DNA of 64,000 nucleotides from Flavobacteriaceae bacterium. Lineage in GTDB: Bacteria > Bacteroidota > Bacteroidia > Flavobacteriales > Flavobacteriaceae. This document shows positions 17,052-27,387 of this stretch, piece by piece. Each line of letters opens with the position of its first letter. Position 1 is the first letter of the stretch. Made by a program: the position numbers and the translations under genes. The DNA is taken from assembly GCA_947483075.1 (NCBI GenBank), contig CANKLE010000011.1:1-64000 (forward strand). Reading direction: 5' to 3'. The notes beneath the pieces were generated by a model. That model saw only the letters and a list, made by a program, of their open reading frames with translations. It ran no database searches and had not been told where the DNA came from.

Positions 17052-17747
17052 ATGAAAAATATTGTACTTATAGGAGGCTCCTACGGCATTGGTTTGGCGA
17101 TAGCCGAATTGATGCATACCGATTACCAACTTTATATTTTGGCACGAACTGCTCCGCAAACCACATTAAATGTTACTTATATTCCTTTTGATGTAACTAG
17201 CGATGAACTTCCATTAGGTTTATTACCAGACACCCTAGATGGGTTTGTGTATTGCCCGGGCAGCATCAACCTTCGTCCATTTAAGGGATTGAAATTGGAA
17301 AATTTTGAGCAGGACATGCAAATCAATTTCTTTCAATTGGTGCGCTGTTTACAGGCTTTGCTGCCTAAATTAACGACAAGTTCTTCGGCTAGCGTAGTCT
17401 TGTTTAGCAGTGTAGCAGCCAGTATGGGTATGCCGTTTCACAGTAGTATTTCTGCCGCAAAAGCAGCTGTTGAAGGTTTTGCCAAAGCGCTGGCTGCCGA
17501 ATATGCTCCTCAACTTCGGGTCAATGTCATAGCGCCCTCACTTACACATACGCCATTGGCCGATAAATTTTTGAACAGCGAACTCAAACAAGAAAAAGCC
17601 AACGAACGCCATCCACTAAAACAATATGGACAAGCGATCGATTTGGCCGAAATGGCCGCATTTTTACTCAGCGAAAAAGCCCGCTGGATTTCCGGACAGG
17701 TAATGCATTTAGATGGGGGTATGTCTACACTTTTAGTACATTCGTAA
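17052..17747 (+). CDS. SDR family protein lacking the catalytic tyrosine
   Basis: A 231-residue short-chain dehydrogenase/reductase fold protein. The cofactor motif is GGSYGIG (8-14) and the catalytic-type Ser is S120. In the YxxxK motif the Lys is K137, but the Tyr position holds Ile (I133, in HSSISAAKAAVEG). The rest of the active-site helix is normal. Without the Tyr, classic hydride-transfer acid/base chemistry is doubtful, so it may act as a binding or regulatory protein. It sits between the SRPBCC and photolyase genes with gaps of 6 and 13 bases, so one operon is likely. Confidence 0.88.
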   Translation: MKNIVLIGGSYGIGLAIAELMHTDYQLYILARTAPQTTLNVTYIPFDVTSDELPLGLLPDTLDGFVYCPGSINLRPFKGLKLENFEQDMQINFFQLVRCLQALLPKLTTSSSASVVLFSSVAASMGMPFHSSISAAKAAVEGFAKALAAEYAPQLRVNVIAPSLTHTPLADKFLNSELKQEKANERHPLKQYGQAIDLAEMAAFLLSEKARWISGQVMHLDGGMSTLLVHS

Positions 17748-17760
17748 ACAAATTAGACCC

Positions 17761-19047
17761 ATGACAGTATTTTGGTTTCGAAGAGATTTACGCTTGGAAG
17801 ACAATCGCGCCTTGTATGAAGCCTTGGTTCAAAGTAATTCGGTCTTGCCGATTTTTATTTTTGATCCTTCCATATTAGATCAATTGGAACCAACCGATGC
17901 TCGGGTAACGTTCATTCACGAATTGTTGCAAAAAATTCAGCAACAACTGCTGCCCTTAGGCAAATCATTGGCCGTTTTTCATGGCGATCCTTTGGCTGTA
18001 ATTCAACAATTACTTAAGCAACACCCTATTACCGAAGTAGTTGCCAATCGCGATTACGAGCCCAACGCCCGTCATAGAGACAAAGCCATCTATGAAGCAT
18101 TGGCCACCCATAATATCCCCTTCAAAACCTATAAAGACCAGGTAATTTTTGAAAAAAACGAAGTAGTCAAAGACGACGGTTTGCCTTATGTAGTCTATAC
18201 GCCCTATTCGAACAAATGGAAAAGCATCTTCACTTCAGAACAGCTTGAGCCTTATCCTTCTGAAAATTACCTATTCAACTTGGCCCATCATTCCTACCCC
18301 TTTTTAAGTTTAACCCAAATTGGTTTTCAAGTCTCAACTATTCGGGTGAGTTTGTATGATATTTCGGCCCAATTAATTGACAACTACGAACAAACACGCA
18401 ACTTTCCGGCCTTGAATAAAACTTCCTATTTGGGAGCTTATTTGCGTTTTGGTGCGGTGAGCATTCGCCAAATGGTGAAAATTGCCTCTCAATCTGCCCA
18501 TAAAACGTTTTTGAACGAACTAATATGGCGGGAATTTTTCATGCAAATCTTATGGCATTTTCCACACACTACCCGAGCCAGCTTTCGACCCAAGTACGAT
18601 TCGGTTCAGTGGACTAATAACGAAGCTGATTTCGAAAAATGGTGCAACGGACAAACAGGCTATCCTTTTGTAGATGCAGGCATGCGCGAATTGAATGCCA
18701 CCGGCCATATGCACAACAGGGTGCGAATGATCGTGGCCAGTTTTTTATGCAAACACTTGTTGATTGATTGGCGCTGGGGCGAAACCTATTTTGCACAAAA
18801 ATTGCTCGATTATGAGCAATCCAGCAATGTGGGCAATTGGCAGTGGGCAGCCGGAAGCGGCGTTGATGCAGCCCCTTACTTTCGAATTTTTAATCCCAGT
18901 GAGCAAATCAAAAAATTTGATGCCCAGTTGGTTTACATCAAAAAATGGGTGCCCGAATTGGAAGAGTTAACTTACCCCAACCCTATGGTAGATCATAAAA
19001 TGGCGCGAGAACGCTGTTTGCGCACCTACAAATCAGCGGTGGGATAA
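17761..19047 (+). CDS. Deoxyribodipyrimidine photolyase / cryptochrome family
   Basis: A 428-residue flavoprotein that repairs UV-induced pyrimidine dimers with light. The N-terminal antenna domain begins FWFRRDLRLEDNRAL. The C-terminal FAD domain carries WREFFMQILWHFP (about 256-268), the dimer-binding region MRELNATGHMHNRVRMIVASFL and the signature SSNVGNWQWAAGSGVDAAPYFRIFNP near 358-383, with tryptophans suited to electron transfer. Features fit a class I CPD photolyase; a light-sensing cryptochrome is less likely. It is last in the SRPBCC-SDR-photolyase operon, which is probably induced by light. Confidence 0.93.
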   Translation: MTVFWFRRDLRLEDNRALYEALVQSNSVLPIFIFDPSILDQLEPTDARVTFIHELLQKIQQQLLPLGKSLAVFHGDPLAVIQQLLKQHPITEVVANRDYEPNARHRDKAIYEALATHNIPFKTYKDQVIFEKNEVVKDDGLPYVVYTPYSNKWKSIFTSEQLEPYPSENYLFNLAHHSYPFLSLTQIGFQVSTIRVSLYDISAQLIDNYEQTRNFPALNKTSYLGAYLRFGAVSIRQMVKIASQSAHKTFLNELIWREFFMQILWHFPHTTRASFRPKYDSVQWTNNEADFEKWCNGQTGYPFVDAGMRELNATGHMHNRVRMIVASFLCKHLLIDWRWGETYFAQKLLDYEQSSNVGNWQWAAGSGVDAAPYFRIFNPSEQIKKFDAQLVYIKKWVPELEELTYPNPMVDHKMARERCLRTYKSAVG

Positions 19048-19048
19048 A

Positions 19049-19080
19049 ACAAAAAACCACTCCAAGGAGTGGTTGATTGT
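19049..19080 (-). terminator. Intrinsic terminator of the CAP-domain gene
   Basis: AACCACTCC (19055-19063) pairs with GGAGTGGTT (19066-19074) with an AA turn. On the minus strand the stem is followed by a T-rich run, so it mainly ends the CAP gene; it may also act weakly for photolyase. Confidence 0.75.
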
Positions 19081-19107
19081 CAAAAAAAACTAAACTCTAT
19101 TTAAACT

Positions 19108-19605
19108 CTATTTTTTAATAAATATATTGGTGTAATACTTTTTACCCGTTTCTGCATCTACCCGAATGGAAATTCCAAAATGGGTGAAGGTGCCTTCTAT
19201 ATTGGCTTTGTGCGCAGGGCTGTTTAGCCAAGCATTCAAGGCCGAACTGGGAGTTGCAAAATTATAGGCTACATTTTCATTTACTTTTACCGCGCCCAAC
19301 ACTTCGATGATGTTGTGTGATCTTTCGTCAAATAAATCGTGATTTACCGCTTTTTTGGCAATCATGTACACGTTGTGTTCTTCTGATTTATACGAAACGT
19401 GATTGACGATTTCTAAGGCATTCAACCCCTTACTTACTCGATATTCATTAATTAAATCGGCCAATTGTAGTTCGTCAGCCGAATACGTATATTGTTGAAT
19501 TAATTCTGGTTTGGCGGTGTGATCTTCTGAAGAATTGGGAGAGCAAGAAACCAAACTAAGCACGAAGGCTGTAGCAAAAATCGATTGGAGTAAAAATGCT
19601 TTCAT
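19108..19605 (-). CDS. CAP (SCP/PR1) domain lipoprotein
   Basis: A 165-residue predicted lipoprotein: signal peptide with a lipobox-like LVSC and lipidated C21. The CAP domain (about 42-165) shows the family's His/Glu pocket residues in SEEHNVYM, VNENVAY and the SPAHKANI motif, and the conserved HFGISI strand. Bacterial CAP proteins are surface or periplasmic proteins of mostly unknown function, some linked to cell-wall or calcium binding. The upstream gap (19606-19828) carries TGACATGACA (19671-19680) and TGTCA (19705-19709), pentamers that also cluster upstream of dnaK. Confidence 0.88.
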   Translation of the reverse strand: MKAFLLQSIFATAFVLSLVSCSPNSSEDHTAKPELIQQYTYSADELQLADLINEYRVSKGLNALEIVNHVSYKSEEHNVYMIAKKAVNHDLFDERSHNIIEVLGAVKVNENVAYNFATPSSALNAWLNSPAHKANIEGTFTHFGISIRVDAETGKKYYTNIFIKK

Positions 19606-19781
19606 AACGAGTAGGTTTTAGTTTACAGTAGATTTGGGCAAAACTTTCGTAAACAATTATTCTTTCTTTTTGACATGACAATAGTACCGCTATTATCGTT
19701 TAAGTGTCAAATAAAATCGATGAAATGCATTTATTAATACTTATATAATGTATTTTTCTTACAATTATTAAAATTAAAAAC

Positions 19782-19806
19782 AAAAAAACTCCACTAAATG
19801 GAGTTT
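19782..19806 (-). terminator. Intrinsic terminator after pdxH
   Basis: AAACTCCA (19786-19793) pairs with TGGAGTTT (19799-19806); on the minus strand it is followed by a T-run (complement of the A-run at 19782-19788). It lies just beyond the pdxH stop. Confidence 0.75.
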
Positions 19807-19828
19807 ACTAAAAGACGTAAATATTACT

Positions 19829-20473
19829 TTATGGGGCTAAACGATCTATTTGCCAAGAAAGATCAGCTTGCAAAGTGTAGCGAATTCGATCGTGCAGTCG
19901 GTTTGGTCGACCTTGCCAAAACTCGACTGAAACGGGTTCTACAATGTACCCTCCCCAATTTTCCGGGCGTATAATCGTATGTTCAGCTTGAGATTGCTCT
20001 AATACATGCAGCTTAGATTCTAAATATTCTCGATTGGGAATTACTTCACTCTGAGGAGAAACAATTGCTCCCAATTGGCTTCCAAACGGACGAGATGCAA
20101 AATAAGTGTCCGATTGAGCAGCTGTTAACAATTTGGCTGTGCCTTTTATAATGACTTGTCGTTCCATACTACTCCAAAAAAAAGATAAACACACCTTGGG
20201 GTGAGCGGCAATAGCTTTTCCTTTTTCGGATTGGTAATTGGTATAAAAAACAAATCCTTGTTCGTTGTATTGTTTTAATAACACCACACGCGCTTTGGGA
20301 AATCCATCTATACCTTGTGTCGAAATGGTCATCGCATTCACCTCGTCATTTCCGGCAAAATCTTGCACCTCGTGAAACCAACGGTGAAATAAATTGATCG
20401 GATCTTCGGGAATTTCTTGCTCGAGCAAGGCGCTTTTTTCGTAAGATTTTCGGTAATTACTAAGGTCTTTCAT
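19829..20473 (-). CDS. pdxH: Pyridoxamine 5'-phosphate oxidase
   Basis: A 214-residue FMN enzyme that oxidises pyridoxine or pyridoxamine 5'-phosphate to pyridoxal phosphate. FMN-binding text is clear: ARVVLLKQYNEQGFVFYTNY near 59-78, then KVCLSFFWSSMERQVIIKG. The C-terminal substrate motif is VEFWQGRPNRLHDRIRY near 177-193. Length and motifs are standard for PdxH. It lies 47 bases after rnz on the same strand and may be the last gene of the pyrR-pyrB-rnz run, although the gap leaves room for its own promoter. Confidence 0.96.
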   Translation of the reverse strand: MKDLSNYRKSYEKSALLEQEIPEDPINLFHRWFHEVQDFAGNDEVNAMTISTQGIDGFPKARVVLLKQYNEQGFVFYTNYQSEKGKAIAAHPKVCLSFFWSSMERQVIIKGTAKLLTAAQSDTYFASRPFGSQLGAIVSPQSEVIPNREYLESKLHVLEQSQAEHTIIRPENWGGYIVEPVSVEFWQGRPNRLHDRIRYTLQADLSWQIDRLAP

Positions 20474-20520
20474 TGCTTCTGCATTTGCATGACGAAGGTA
20501 CTGCGTTTTTTTGAAATTAT

Positions 20521-21426
20521 TTAAAATTCAAATCGCAACCCATCATCAGCCAATAAAACAGCTTCAAAATGTTCTTGGGCTTCAAGCCTAAACATTTCAA
20601 TACTGGGATAACGCGTAGAATAATGACCCAAAAGCAATTTACCTACCCCGGCTTTTTTTGCGATTAATGCTGCTTGCTTTGCTGTAGCATGTTTCGTTTT
20701 CTTGGCCAACGCTGCTTCTGATTCCAAAAAGGTACTTTCGTGGTACAAGACCGTTGCGTTTTGAATATAAGGGATAATCGATTCCGTATATTGGGTATCC
20801 GAGCAAAAAGCATAACTCTTTGAAACTTCAGGATCAAAACTCAAAGCCGTATTGGGTATTAGGCGACCGTCCGCTAAGCGAATATCTTTGCCGTTTTTGA
20901 TATTTTGGTAATAGCATGTTTCAATTTCGTAATTCAACACGGCATTGATGTCTAGCTTGCGTTCTCTGGTTTTTTCTTGAAACAAAAATCCATTGGTGTA
21001 CACGCGGTGTTTGAGCGGAAAACTGCGCACAACTACCTTATCATCCTCATACAGCAGCTGAGGTTCCTTAGAGGTTAATTCATGAAAAATCAACTCGTAG
21101 TTGGGCCAAGATTCAGATAAACGCAATTGCAATTTGATGATTTCTTGAATGCCTTCTGGACCATATATGTGCAACTCATTGGTGCGACTGAGTAACGAAA
21201 AAGTAGAGATTAATCCAATCAATCCATAAAAATGATCGCCGTGTAAATGCGAAATGAATACGTGATTAATTTTGGTGAATTTGATTTTATGTTTTCTAAG
21301 CTGAACCTGGGTACCTTCTCCACAATCGATGAGGAAAAATTGATTGCGCATTTCTAACACTTGCGATGTGGGATTGGTGAGGGTGCGCGGAGTGGCGGCA
21401 TAACAGCCTAATATAGTTACATTCAT
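20521..21426 (-). CDS. rnz: Ribonuclease Z
   Basis: A 301-residue zinc beta-lactamase-fold endonuclease that trims tRNA 3' ends. The metal motif HLHGDH lies at 60-65 (SHLHGDHFYGL); further ligands are expected in SDTQYTES and in LLGHYSTRY near the end. The exosite arm (about 150-195) is present and carries KTRERKLDINAVLN. Length fits the short, homodimeric RNase Z form. It starts 6 bases after the stop of a small STAS-like gene and downstream of pyrB. Confidence 0.95.
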   Translation of the reverse strand: MNVTILGCYAATPRTLTNPTSQVLEMRNQFFLIDCGEGTQVQLRKHKIKFTKINHVFISHLHGDHFYGLIGLISTFSLLSRTNELHIYGPEGIQEIIKLQLRLSESWPNYELIFHELTSKEPQLLYEDDKVVVRSFPLKHRVYTNGFLFQEKTRERKLDINAVLNYEIETCYYQNIKNGKDIRLADGRLIPNTALSFDPEVSKSYAFCSDTQYTESIIPYIQNATVLYHESTFLESEAALAKKTKHATAKQAALIAKKAGVGKLLLGHYSTRYPSIEMFRLEAQEHFEAVLLADDGLRFEF

Positions 21427-21432
21427 GGTAGA

Positions 21433-21765
21433 CTAAAACCCTAGGTCGCGTTCTATTTCATCTAGATCAATCAGGTCGTGAGCTTCTAATTGCGAGGGAA
21501 CAACGGTAAGTTTGTCTGAAACTGAATTAAAGTCAACGCCATTGGCCACCAAAACAAATGATTTTTTATGGGCTTTGTGAGCTTTAGCTAAATCCTTAAA
21601 GCTGTTAATCTGTTTTACATTCAACTCCAAATAGTGACTCAAATCAATGATCATATTTTCTTTTTCGAACGTTTTATATTCGTGGGTGAGTTTCTCAAGA
21701 AAACTTTCAAGATTTCCCTGAGTATCCTTAATTGTTACCGTGTGCCCTTTGTGCTCTACTTTCAT
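21433..21765 (-). CDS. Small STAS-like protein of unknown function
   Basis: A 110-residue soluble protein with alternating strands and helices reminiscent of a STAS (anti-sigma-factor antagonist) domain: a central strand MIIDLSHYLELN, helix NSFKDLAKAHKAHKKSF, strand VLVANGVDF and a conserved acidic tail DLIDLDEIERDLGF. No clear phosphorylatable Ser/Thr motif is visible. It lies between pyrB (3-base gap) and rnz (6-base gap), an arrangement I recall in other flavobacteria, where it is annotated hypothetical or mislabelled ribonuclease Z. The STAS assignment is by look only. Confidence 0.7.
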   Translation of the reverse strand: MKVEHKGHTVTIKDTQGNLESFLEKLTHEYKTFEKENMIIDLSHYLELNVKQINSFKDLAKAHKAHKKSFVLVANGVDFNSVSDKLTVVPSQLEAHDLIDLDEIERDLGF

Positions 21766-21768
21766 GGA

Positions 21769-22698
21769 TTAGGATTGAATTTTTGAAGCCAATAAATAAA
21801 TAACAGCCATGCGTATGGCCACCCCATTTTCTACTTGATTTAAGATGACCGATTGCTCAGAATCAGCTACCTCAGAGGTTATTTCAACCCCTCTATTTAT
21901 AGGCCCTGGGTGCATGATTACAATTTCTTTTGACAAGGAATCCAACAAGGGTTTGTCTAAGCCATATTGCTGGGCATACTCCCGGGTCGAAGGGAAATAA
22001 TTTACGTCCATGCGCTCGTTTTGCACGCGAAGCATATTGGCCACATCGCACCATTCTAAAGCTTTGCGCAAATTGGGTTCCACTTGCACACCCAAGGATT
22101 CAATGTACCTCGGAATCAGGGACTTCGGACCACAAACTTTTACTTGGGCTCCCTGCATTTGCAAGGCGTAGATATTCGAAAGAGCTACTCTCGAATGCAA
22201 AATATCACCCACAATAACCACTTTTTTCCCACCTACTTCGCCCAATCGTTCGCGTATCGAATAACTGTCTAAGAGCGCTTGGGTAGGGTGTTCGTGGGCG
22301 CCATCACCTGCGTTAACGATGCTGGCCTTTACTTTTTGCGACAAAAAATGAGCCGCTCCGGGTGAGGAATGCCGCATCACCACCATGTCTACTTTCATCG
22401 ACAAGATATTGTTTACCGTATCAATAAGGGTTTCTCCTTTTTTTACCGACGACTGTGAAGCCGAAAAACTAATGACATCGGCAGACAATCGCTTTTGAGC
22501 CAATTCGAAAGATAATTTAGTTCGGGTACTGTTCTCAAAAAAGAGGTTCGCTATGGTAATGTCTCGCAAGGAAGGAACCTTTTTGATGGGGCGGTTGATG
22601 ACTTCTTTAAAGTGATCGGCGGTTTCAAAAATCAGCTGAATATCTTCGGGCTGAAGGTATTTGATTCCCAATAAATGATTGACACTTAATTCACTCAT
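21769..22698 (-). CDS. pyrB: Aspartate carbamoyltransferase catalytic chain
   Basis: A 309-residue enzyme that makes N-carbamoyl-aspartate, the committed step of pyrimidine synthesis. The carbamoyl-phosphate motif reads FENSTRTKLSFELA near 53-66 (STRTK rather than STRTR). The other conserved parts are HPTQALLDSYSI near 136-147 and HPGPINRGVEI near 267-277. No regulatory pyrI gene is nearby. It starts 13 bases after pyrR, so both are probably in one operon controlled for pyrimidine supply. Confidence 0.97.
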   Translation of the reverse strand: MSELSVNHLLGIKYLQPEDIQLIFETADHFKEVINRPIKKVPSLRDITIANLFFENSTRTKLSFELAQKRLSADVISFSASQSSVKKGETLIDTVNNILSMKVDMVVMRHSSPGAAHFLSQKVKASIVNAGDGAHEHPTQALLDSYSIRERLGEVGGKKVVIVGDILHSRVALSNIYALQMQGAQVKVCGPKSLIPRYIESLGVQVEPNLRKALEWCDVANMLRVQNERMDVNYFPSTREYAQQYGLDKPLLDSLSKEIVIMHPGPINRGVEITSEVADSEQSVILNQVENGVAIRMAVIYLLASKIQS

Positions 22699-22711
22699 GC
22701 GTTGTAATGGT

Positions 22712-23263
22712 TTATGTAGTTGTTGATGTTGGGACTAAATAAACGGCATCTTCTCCGTCTTGTTCTTTCCAATGTACTTTTACTTTTTCTTGGTTGATGG
22801 CATCTACTTGACGGCCTCTGTAATCGGGTTGTATGGGTAAATGACGACTGAATCGACGGTCGATGAGCACCAACAATTCGATTTCGGCCGGACGTCCAAA
22901 CGACTGAATTGCCGTTAACGCAGATCGGATGCTGCGTCCAGTATATAAAACGTCGTCGATGAAAATTACTTTTTTGTTTTCGACTAAAAAATCAACTTTG
23001 GTTGAGTTGGCTTCTATAGGCGTAGCGGTTCGACGAAAATCATCCCGAAAAAAAGTAATATCTAGGTAGCCCAAAGCAATTGAAGGCACATGGTATTCTT
23101 GTTCTAAAAGCTGCTTTAACCGTTCTGCCAAATAAATGCCACGCGGTTGAATACCGATGAGAACGGTAGTGGAGAAATCTAAATGTTTTTCGATTAATTG
23201 ACACGCCAAACGATGCAAGATGATGGCAACTTCTTTTTCACTGAGCAATAGTTTATGACTCAT
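22712..23263 (-). CDS. pyrR: PyrR-type uracil phosphoribosyltransferase / pyrimidine operon regulator
   Basis: A 183-residue type I phosphoribosyltransferase. The PRPP loop is VIFIDDVLYTGRSIRSAL (about 96-113) and the N-terminus has the PyrR form (LLSEKEVAIILHRLACQLIE). In Gram-positive bacteria PyrR attenuates pyr mRNA and also has weak UPRTase activity. No PyrR-type anti-terminator is evident in the upstream 187 bases, so whether it regulates RNA here is open. It is the first gene of pyrR-pyrB-STAS-like-rnz. Confidence 0.92.
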   Translation of the reverse strand: MSHKLLLSEKEVAIILHRLACQLIEKHLDFSTTVLIGIQPRGIYLAERLKQLLEQEYHVPSIALGYLDITFFRDDFRRTATPIEANSTKVDFLVENKKVIFIDDVLYTGRSIRSALTAIQSFGRPAEIELLVLIDRRFSRHLPIQPDYRGRQVDAINQEKVKVHWKEQDGEDAVYLVPTSTTT

Positions 23264-23390
23264 AGGTGCGTGGATTTGGGTGGTAAAATTAGTATTTTTT
23301 TGCTGATTTTTTTAGTTTTATAACTGCGGATGCATTTTTTTTTGCTCCCAATATCTTTATTGAATCCAATTGGGTGAATTTTTATAGTAA

Positions 23391-23424
23391 AAACAAAAAA
23401 AATCCCGAAAACGGGATTTTTTAT
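23391..23424 (-). terminator. Intrinsic terminator after the ABC-F gene
   Basis: AATCCCG (23401-23407) pairs with CGGGATT (23412-23418) around AAAA, flanked by A-run and T-run. It ends the minus-strand ABC-F gene, whose stop is at 23451. Confidence 0.85.
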
Positions 23425-23450
23425 TTATTTATTTTTTTTCAAGCTGCGGC

Positions 23451-25085
<1,635 letters not shown>

Positions 25086-25214
25086 TTAAAAATTTGCGCA
25101 AAAGTATAAAATAAGTGTGGTTATTCTTGGCTTTCGGGCACAAAAGTTTATTTAACTAGGCCTTAACACTATGCTAGGAATAGACTCGATATTTTTGTTC
25201 CCTATTTTATTTAA

Positions 25215-26621
25215 ATGTCTGAATTCAAGAAACATATTATTCCATTCCTTGTTTTACCGCTAGCCCTTCTAGTGGCTTCCTGCAACAAGGATTTTAAAAG
25301 CGATAATTATACGGCCTATTTTGGCGGAGAAGTTTCTAATCCTACCAATCCGTATTTGCTTTTTTGTCGAGATAATGTAGTTATTGACAGCGTGCTACTG
25401 GATGAAAATAACCGCTTTTTTATCAAATTCGATTCCTTGACTCCCGGAATGTATACGTTTAGAAACGATCCGGAATACCAATATGTTTACTTTGACAAAA
25501 ACGACAGCATTATGGTGCGGCTCAATGCCAAAGATTTTGACAACTCGATTGTATATTGTGGACGAGGCGATCAAAAAAATAATTTCTTAATGGAATTGTA
25601 TTTAAAAAATGAAGCCGATCGAAATACACTATTTGATGTGTTTGATTACAAAATACCCCAGTTTTTACACCATATTGATTCCAGTTACCAGGCAAAAGAA
25701 CACTATTACCTTCAGAAAAAAGCCAGCATTAAATGGTCTCCCGAATTTGATTTGTATGCAAAAGCGGCCTTGAACTTTGCACATTACACCAAAAAGGAAA
25801 TTTACCCTATCGCCCACAAAATGCGCACTGGCGAGGATATAATCGAAAAATTGCCCGCAGACTACTTCAGTTATAGAAAATCGATTGATTTTAACAATTC
25901 TAAACTATCCAACTTTGCTCCTTTTGTTTCTTATTTATCGCATATGCTCAACAACATGGGTGCCATCAATTACCACAATCATTTCACCGAAGTAGATTTG
26001 GCCTTAAAAACAAACATCAATAAATTAAAAATTGCGGACACCCTTCTAAAAAATGAAAAGGTTAAGAACATTATTTTAAATAATATTGCCTTTACTTATT
26101 TGCTCGAGGACCAAAATATGGTGAACAACCAGAAATTTTTAGAAACCTACCACAAATTTTCGACAGACAACAGCCAAAAAAACGAAATCAACGAAATCGG
26201 AAAAGCCATCAACAACCTCATTGCGCAAAAACAATTGCCTCAGGTAAAAATGGTAGATTTAGACAACAAACCATTCGATTACAACAGCATAGCTGGCTCT
26301 AAAACCATCTTGTTTTTCTGGACCAAAAACCTCACCTCACACTTTATTGCCGCGCATAAAAAAGCATTAGAACTGCAAAAAAAACACCCCGAATACACCT
26401 ACATAGCTGTAAATCTTGATTCGGATGTGAGCGAGTGGCAAAATTTAGTAGCAAAATATAATTTTAAAGGAATTGTAGAAGTACAAGCACATAATTTCGA
26501 AGAAGTAAAGCGCAAATGGGCCATCATGAAAGTACACCGTACCATTATTTTGGGCCCACAAACCGTCATCAAAAATGCTTTTACAAACTTGTTTGATGTA
26601 GATTTTGAAAAACAATTATAA
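25215..26621 (+). CDS. Thioredoxin-fold lipoprotein without a CxxC motif
   Basis: A 468-residue lipoprotein: signal peptide with LLVASC and lipidated C23. The N-terminal part (about 34-110) looks like the DUF4369-type beta domain and is followed by a helical middle region. The last 130 residues follow a TlpA/thioredoxin pattern (MVDLDNKPFDYNSIAGSKTILFFWTKN), but the expected WCxxC is replaced by WTKNLTSH, so there is no redox cysteine pair. It may bind partners rather than exchange disulfides. A TATTTTTG box at 25190-25197 is a plausible -7 promoter element. It is transcribed alone. Confidence 0.78.
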   Translation: MSEFKKHIIPFLVLPLALLVASCNKDFKSDNYTAYFGGEVSNPTNPYLLFCRDNVVIDSVLLDENNRFFIKFDSLTPGMYTFRNDPEYQYVYFDKNDSIMVRLNAKDFDNSIVYCGRGDQKNNFLMELYLKNEADRNTLFDVFDYKIPQFLHHIDSSYQAKEHYYLQKKASIKWSPEFDLYAKAALNFAHYTKKEIYPIAHKMRTGEDIIEKLPADYFSYRKSIDFNNSKLSNFAPFVSYLSHMLNNMGAINYHNHFTEVDLALKTNINKLKIADTLLKNEKVKNIILNNIAFTYLLEDQNMVNNQKFLETYHKFSTDNSQKNEINEIGKAINNLIAQKQLPQVKMVDLDNKPFDYNSIAGSKTILFFWTKNLTSHFIAAHKKALELQKKHPEYTYIAVNLDSDVSEWQNLVAKYNFKGIVEVQAHNFEEVKRKWAIMKVHRTIILGPQTVIKNAFTNLFDVDFEKQL

Positions 26622-26635
26622 GAAGGTTAATTCAA

Positions 26636-26672
26636 CAAAAAAAGGGACTCCAACTGAAGTCCCTTTTTTTTA
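26636..26672. terminator. Bidirectional intrinsic terminator
   Basis: AAAGGGACT (26641-26649) pairs with AGTCCCTTT (26658-26666), with an A-run on the left and a T-run on the right. It lies between two convergent genes, the thioredoxin-fold lipoprotein and the transaldolase-like gene. Confidence 0.88.
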
Positions 26673-26685
26673 TTTCTTGTTTTAC

Positions 26686-27342
26686 TTATTTGTTTCCTTT
26701 GGCGTAGTCGGCCAAGAATTGAGCCAAACCAATATCGGTTAAAGGATGCTTCAACAAGCCTAAAATGGCCGATAATGGACCTGTCATCACATCGGCACCT
26801 ATTTTAGCGCAATTGATGATGTGCATGGTATTACGAACAGAAGCCGCCAAAATTTCGGTTTCAAACCCGTAATTGTCATAAATCAAACGAATTTCTTCGA
26901 TGAGGTTTAAGCCGTCGGTAGAAATATCATCGAGTCTGCCTATAAAAGGAGAAACGTAACTTGCTCCAGCTTTGGCGGCCAATAAGGCTTGCCCTGCAGA
27001 AAAAACCAAGGTTACATTGGTACGAATTCCTTTGTCCGAGAAATATTTACAAGCCTTTATCCCTTCTTTGGTCATGGGTAATTTGACCACAATTTGCGGA
27101 TGCAATTCTGCCAATTCCTCGCCTTCGCGAATCATGCCCTCATAATCTACAGCAATTACTTCGGCACTTACATCTCCGGTTACTAACTTGCAAATGGCAA
27201 CGTAGTGGGTTAGGATATTGTCTTTTCCGCTAATGCCTTCTTTGGCCATTAAGGACGGATTGGTCGTCACGCCGTCTAAAACGCCTAAGGCTTGTGCTTC
27301 AGCAATTTCAGTAAGATTGGCGGTGTCAATAAAAAATTTCAT
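26686..27342 (-). CDS. Transaldolase-like enzyme (fructose-6-phosphate aldolase type)
   Basis: A 218-residue short transaldolase-family class I aldolase. The N-terminus [13 protein letters not shown] and [10 protein letters not shown] are typical. The Schiff-base lysine is K87 in [10 protein letters not shown], and [31 protein letters not shown] follows. Short members are either transaldolases or fructose-6-phosphate aldolases (FSA/TalC); sequence alone does not separate them, though in Bacteroidota they usually serve as the pentose-phosphate transaldolase. It lies 45 bases after an SDR gene on the same strand. Confidence 0.92.
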   Translation of the reverse strand: MKFFIDTANLTEIAEAQALGVLDGVTTNPSLMAKEGISGKDNILTHYVAICKLVTGDVSAEVIAVDYEGMIREGEELAELHPQIVVKLPMTKEGIKACKYFSDKGIRTNVTLVFSAGQALLAAKAGASYVSPFIGRLDDISTDGLNLIEEIRLIYDNYGFETEILAASVRNTMHIINCAKIGADVMTGPLSAILGLLKHPLTDIGLAQFLADYAKGNK

Positions 27343-27387
27343 AGTGTGTTTATTTAGTCGTGTGGAATGATTTACAAGTGCCCAAAA

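Noticed and set aside
23264..23450. Search for a PyrR-responsive attenuator upstream of pyrR-pyrB
   Set aside because: The only clear hairpin (23401-23418) lies beyond the ABC-F stop and fits as that gene's terminator; no anti-terminator pairing or PyrR-binding loop was recognised.
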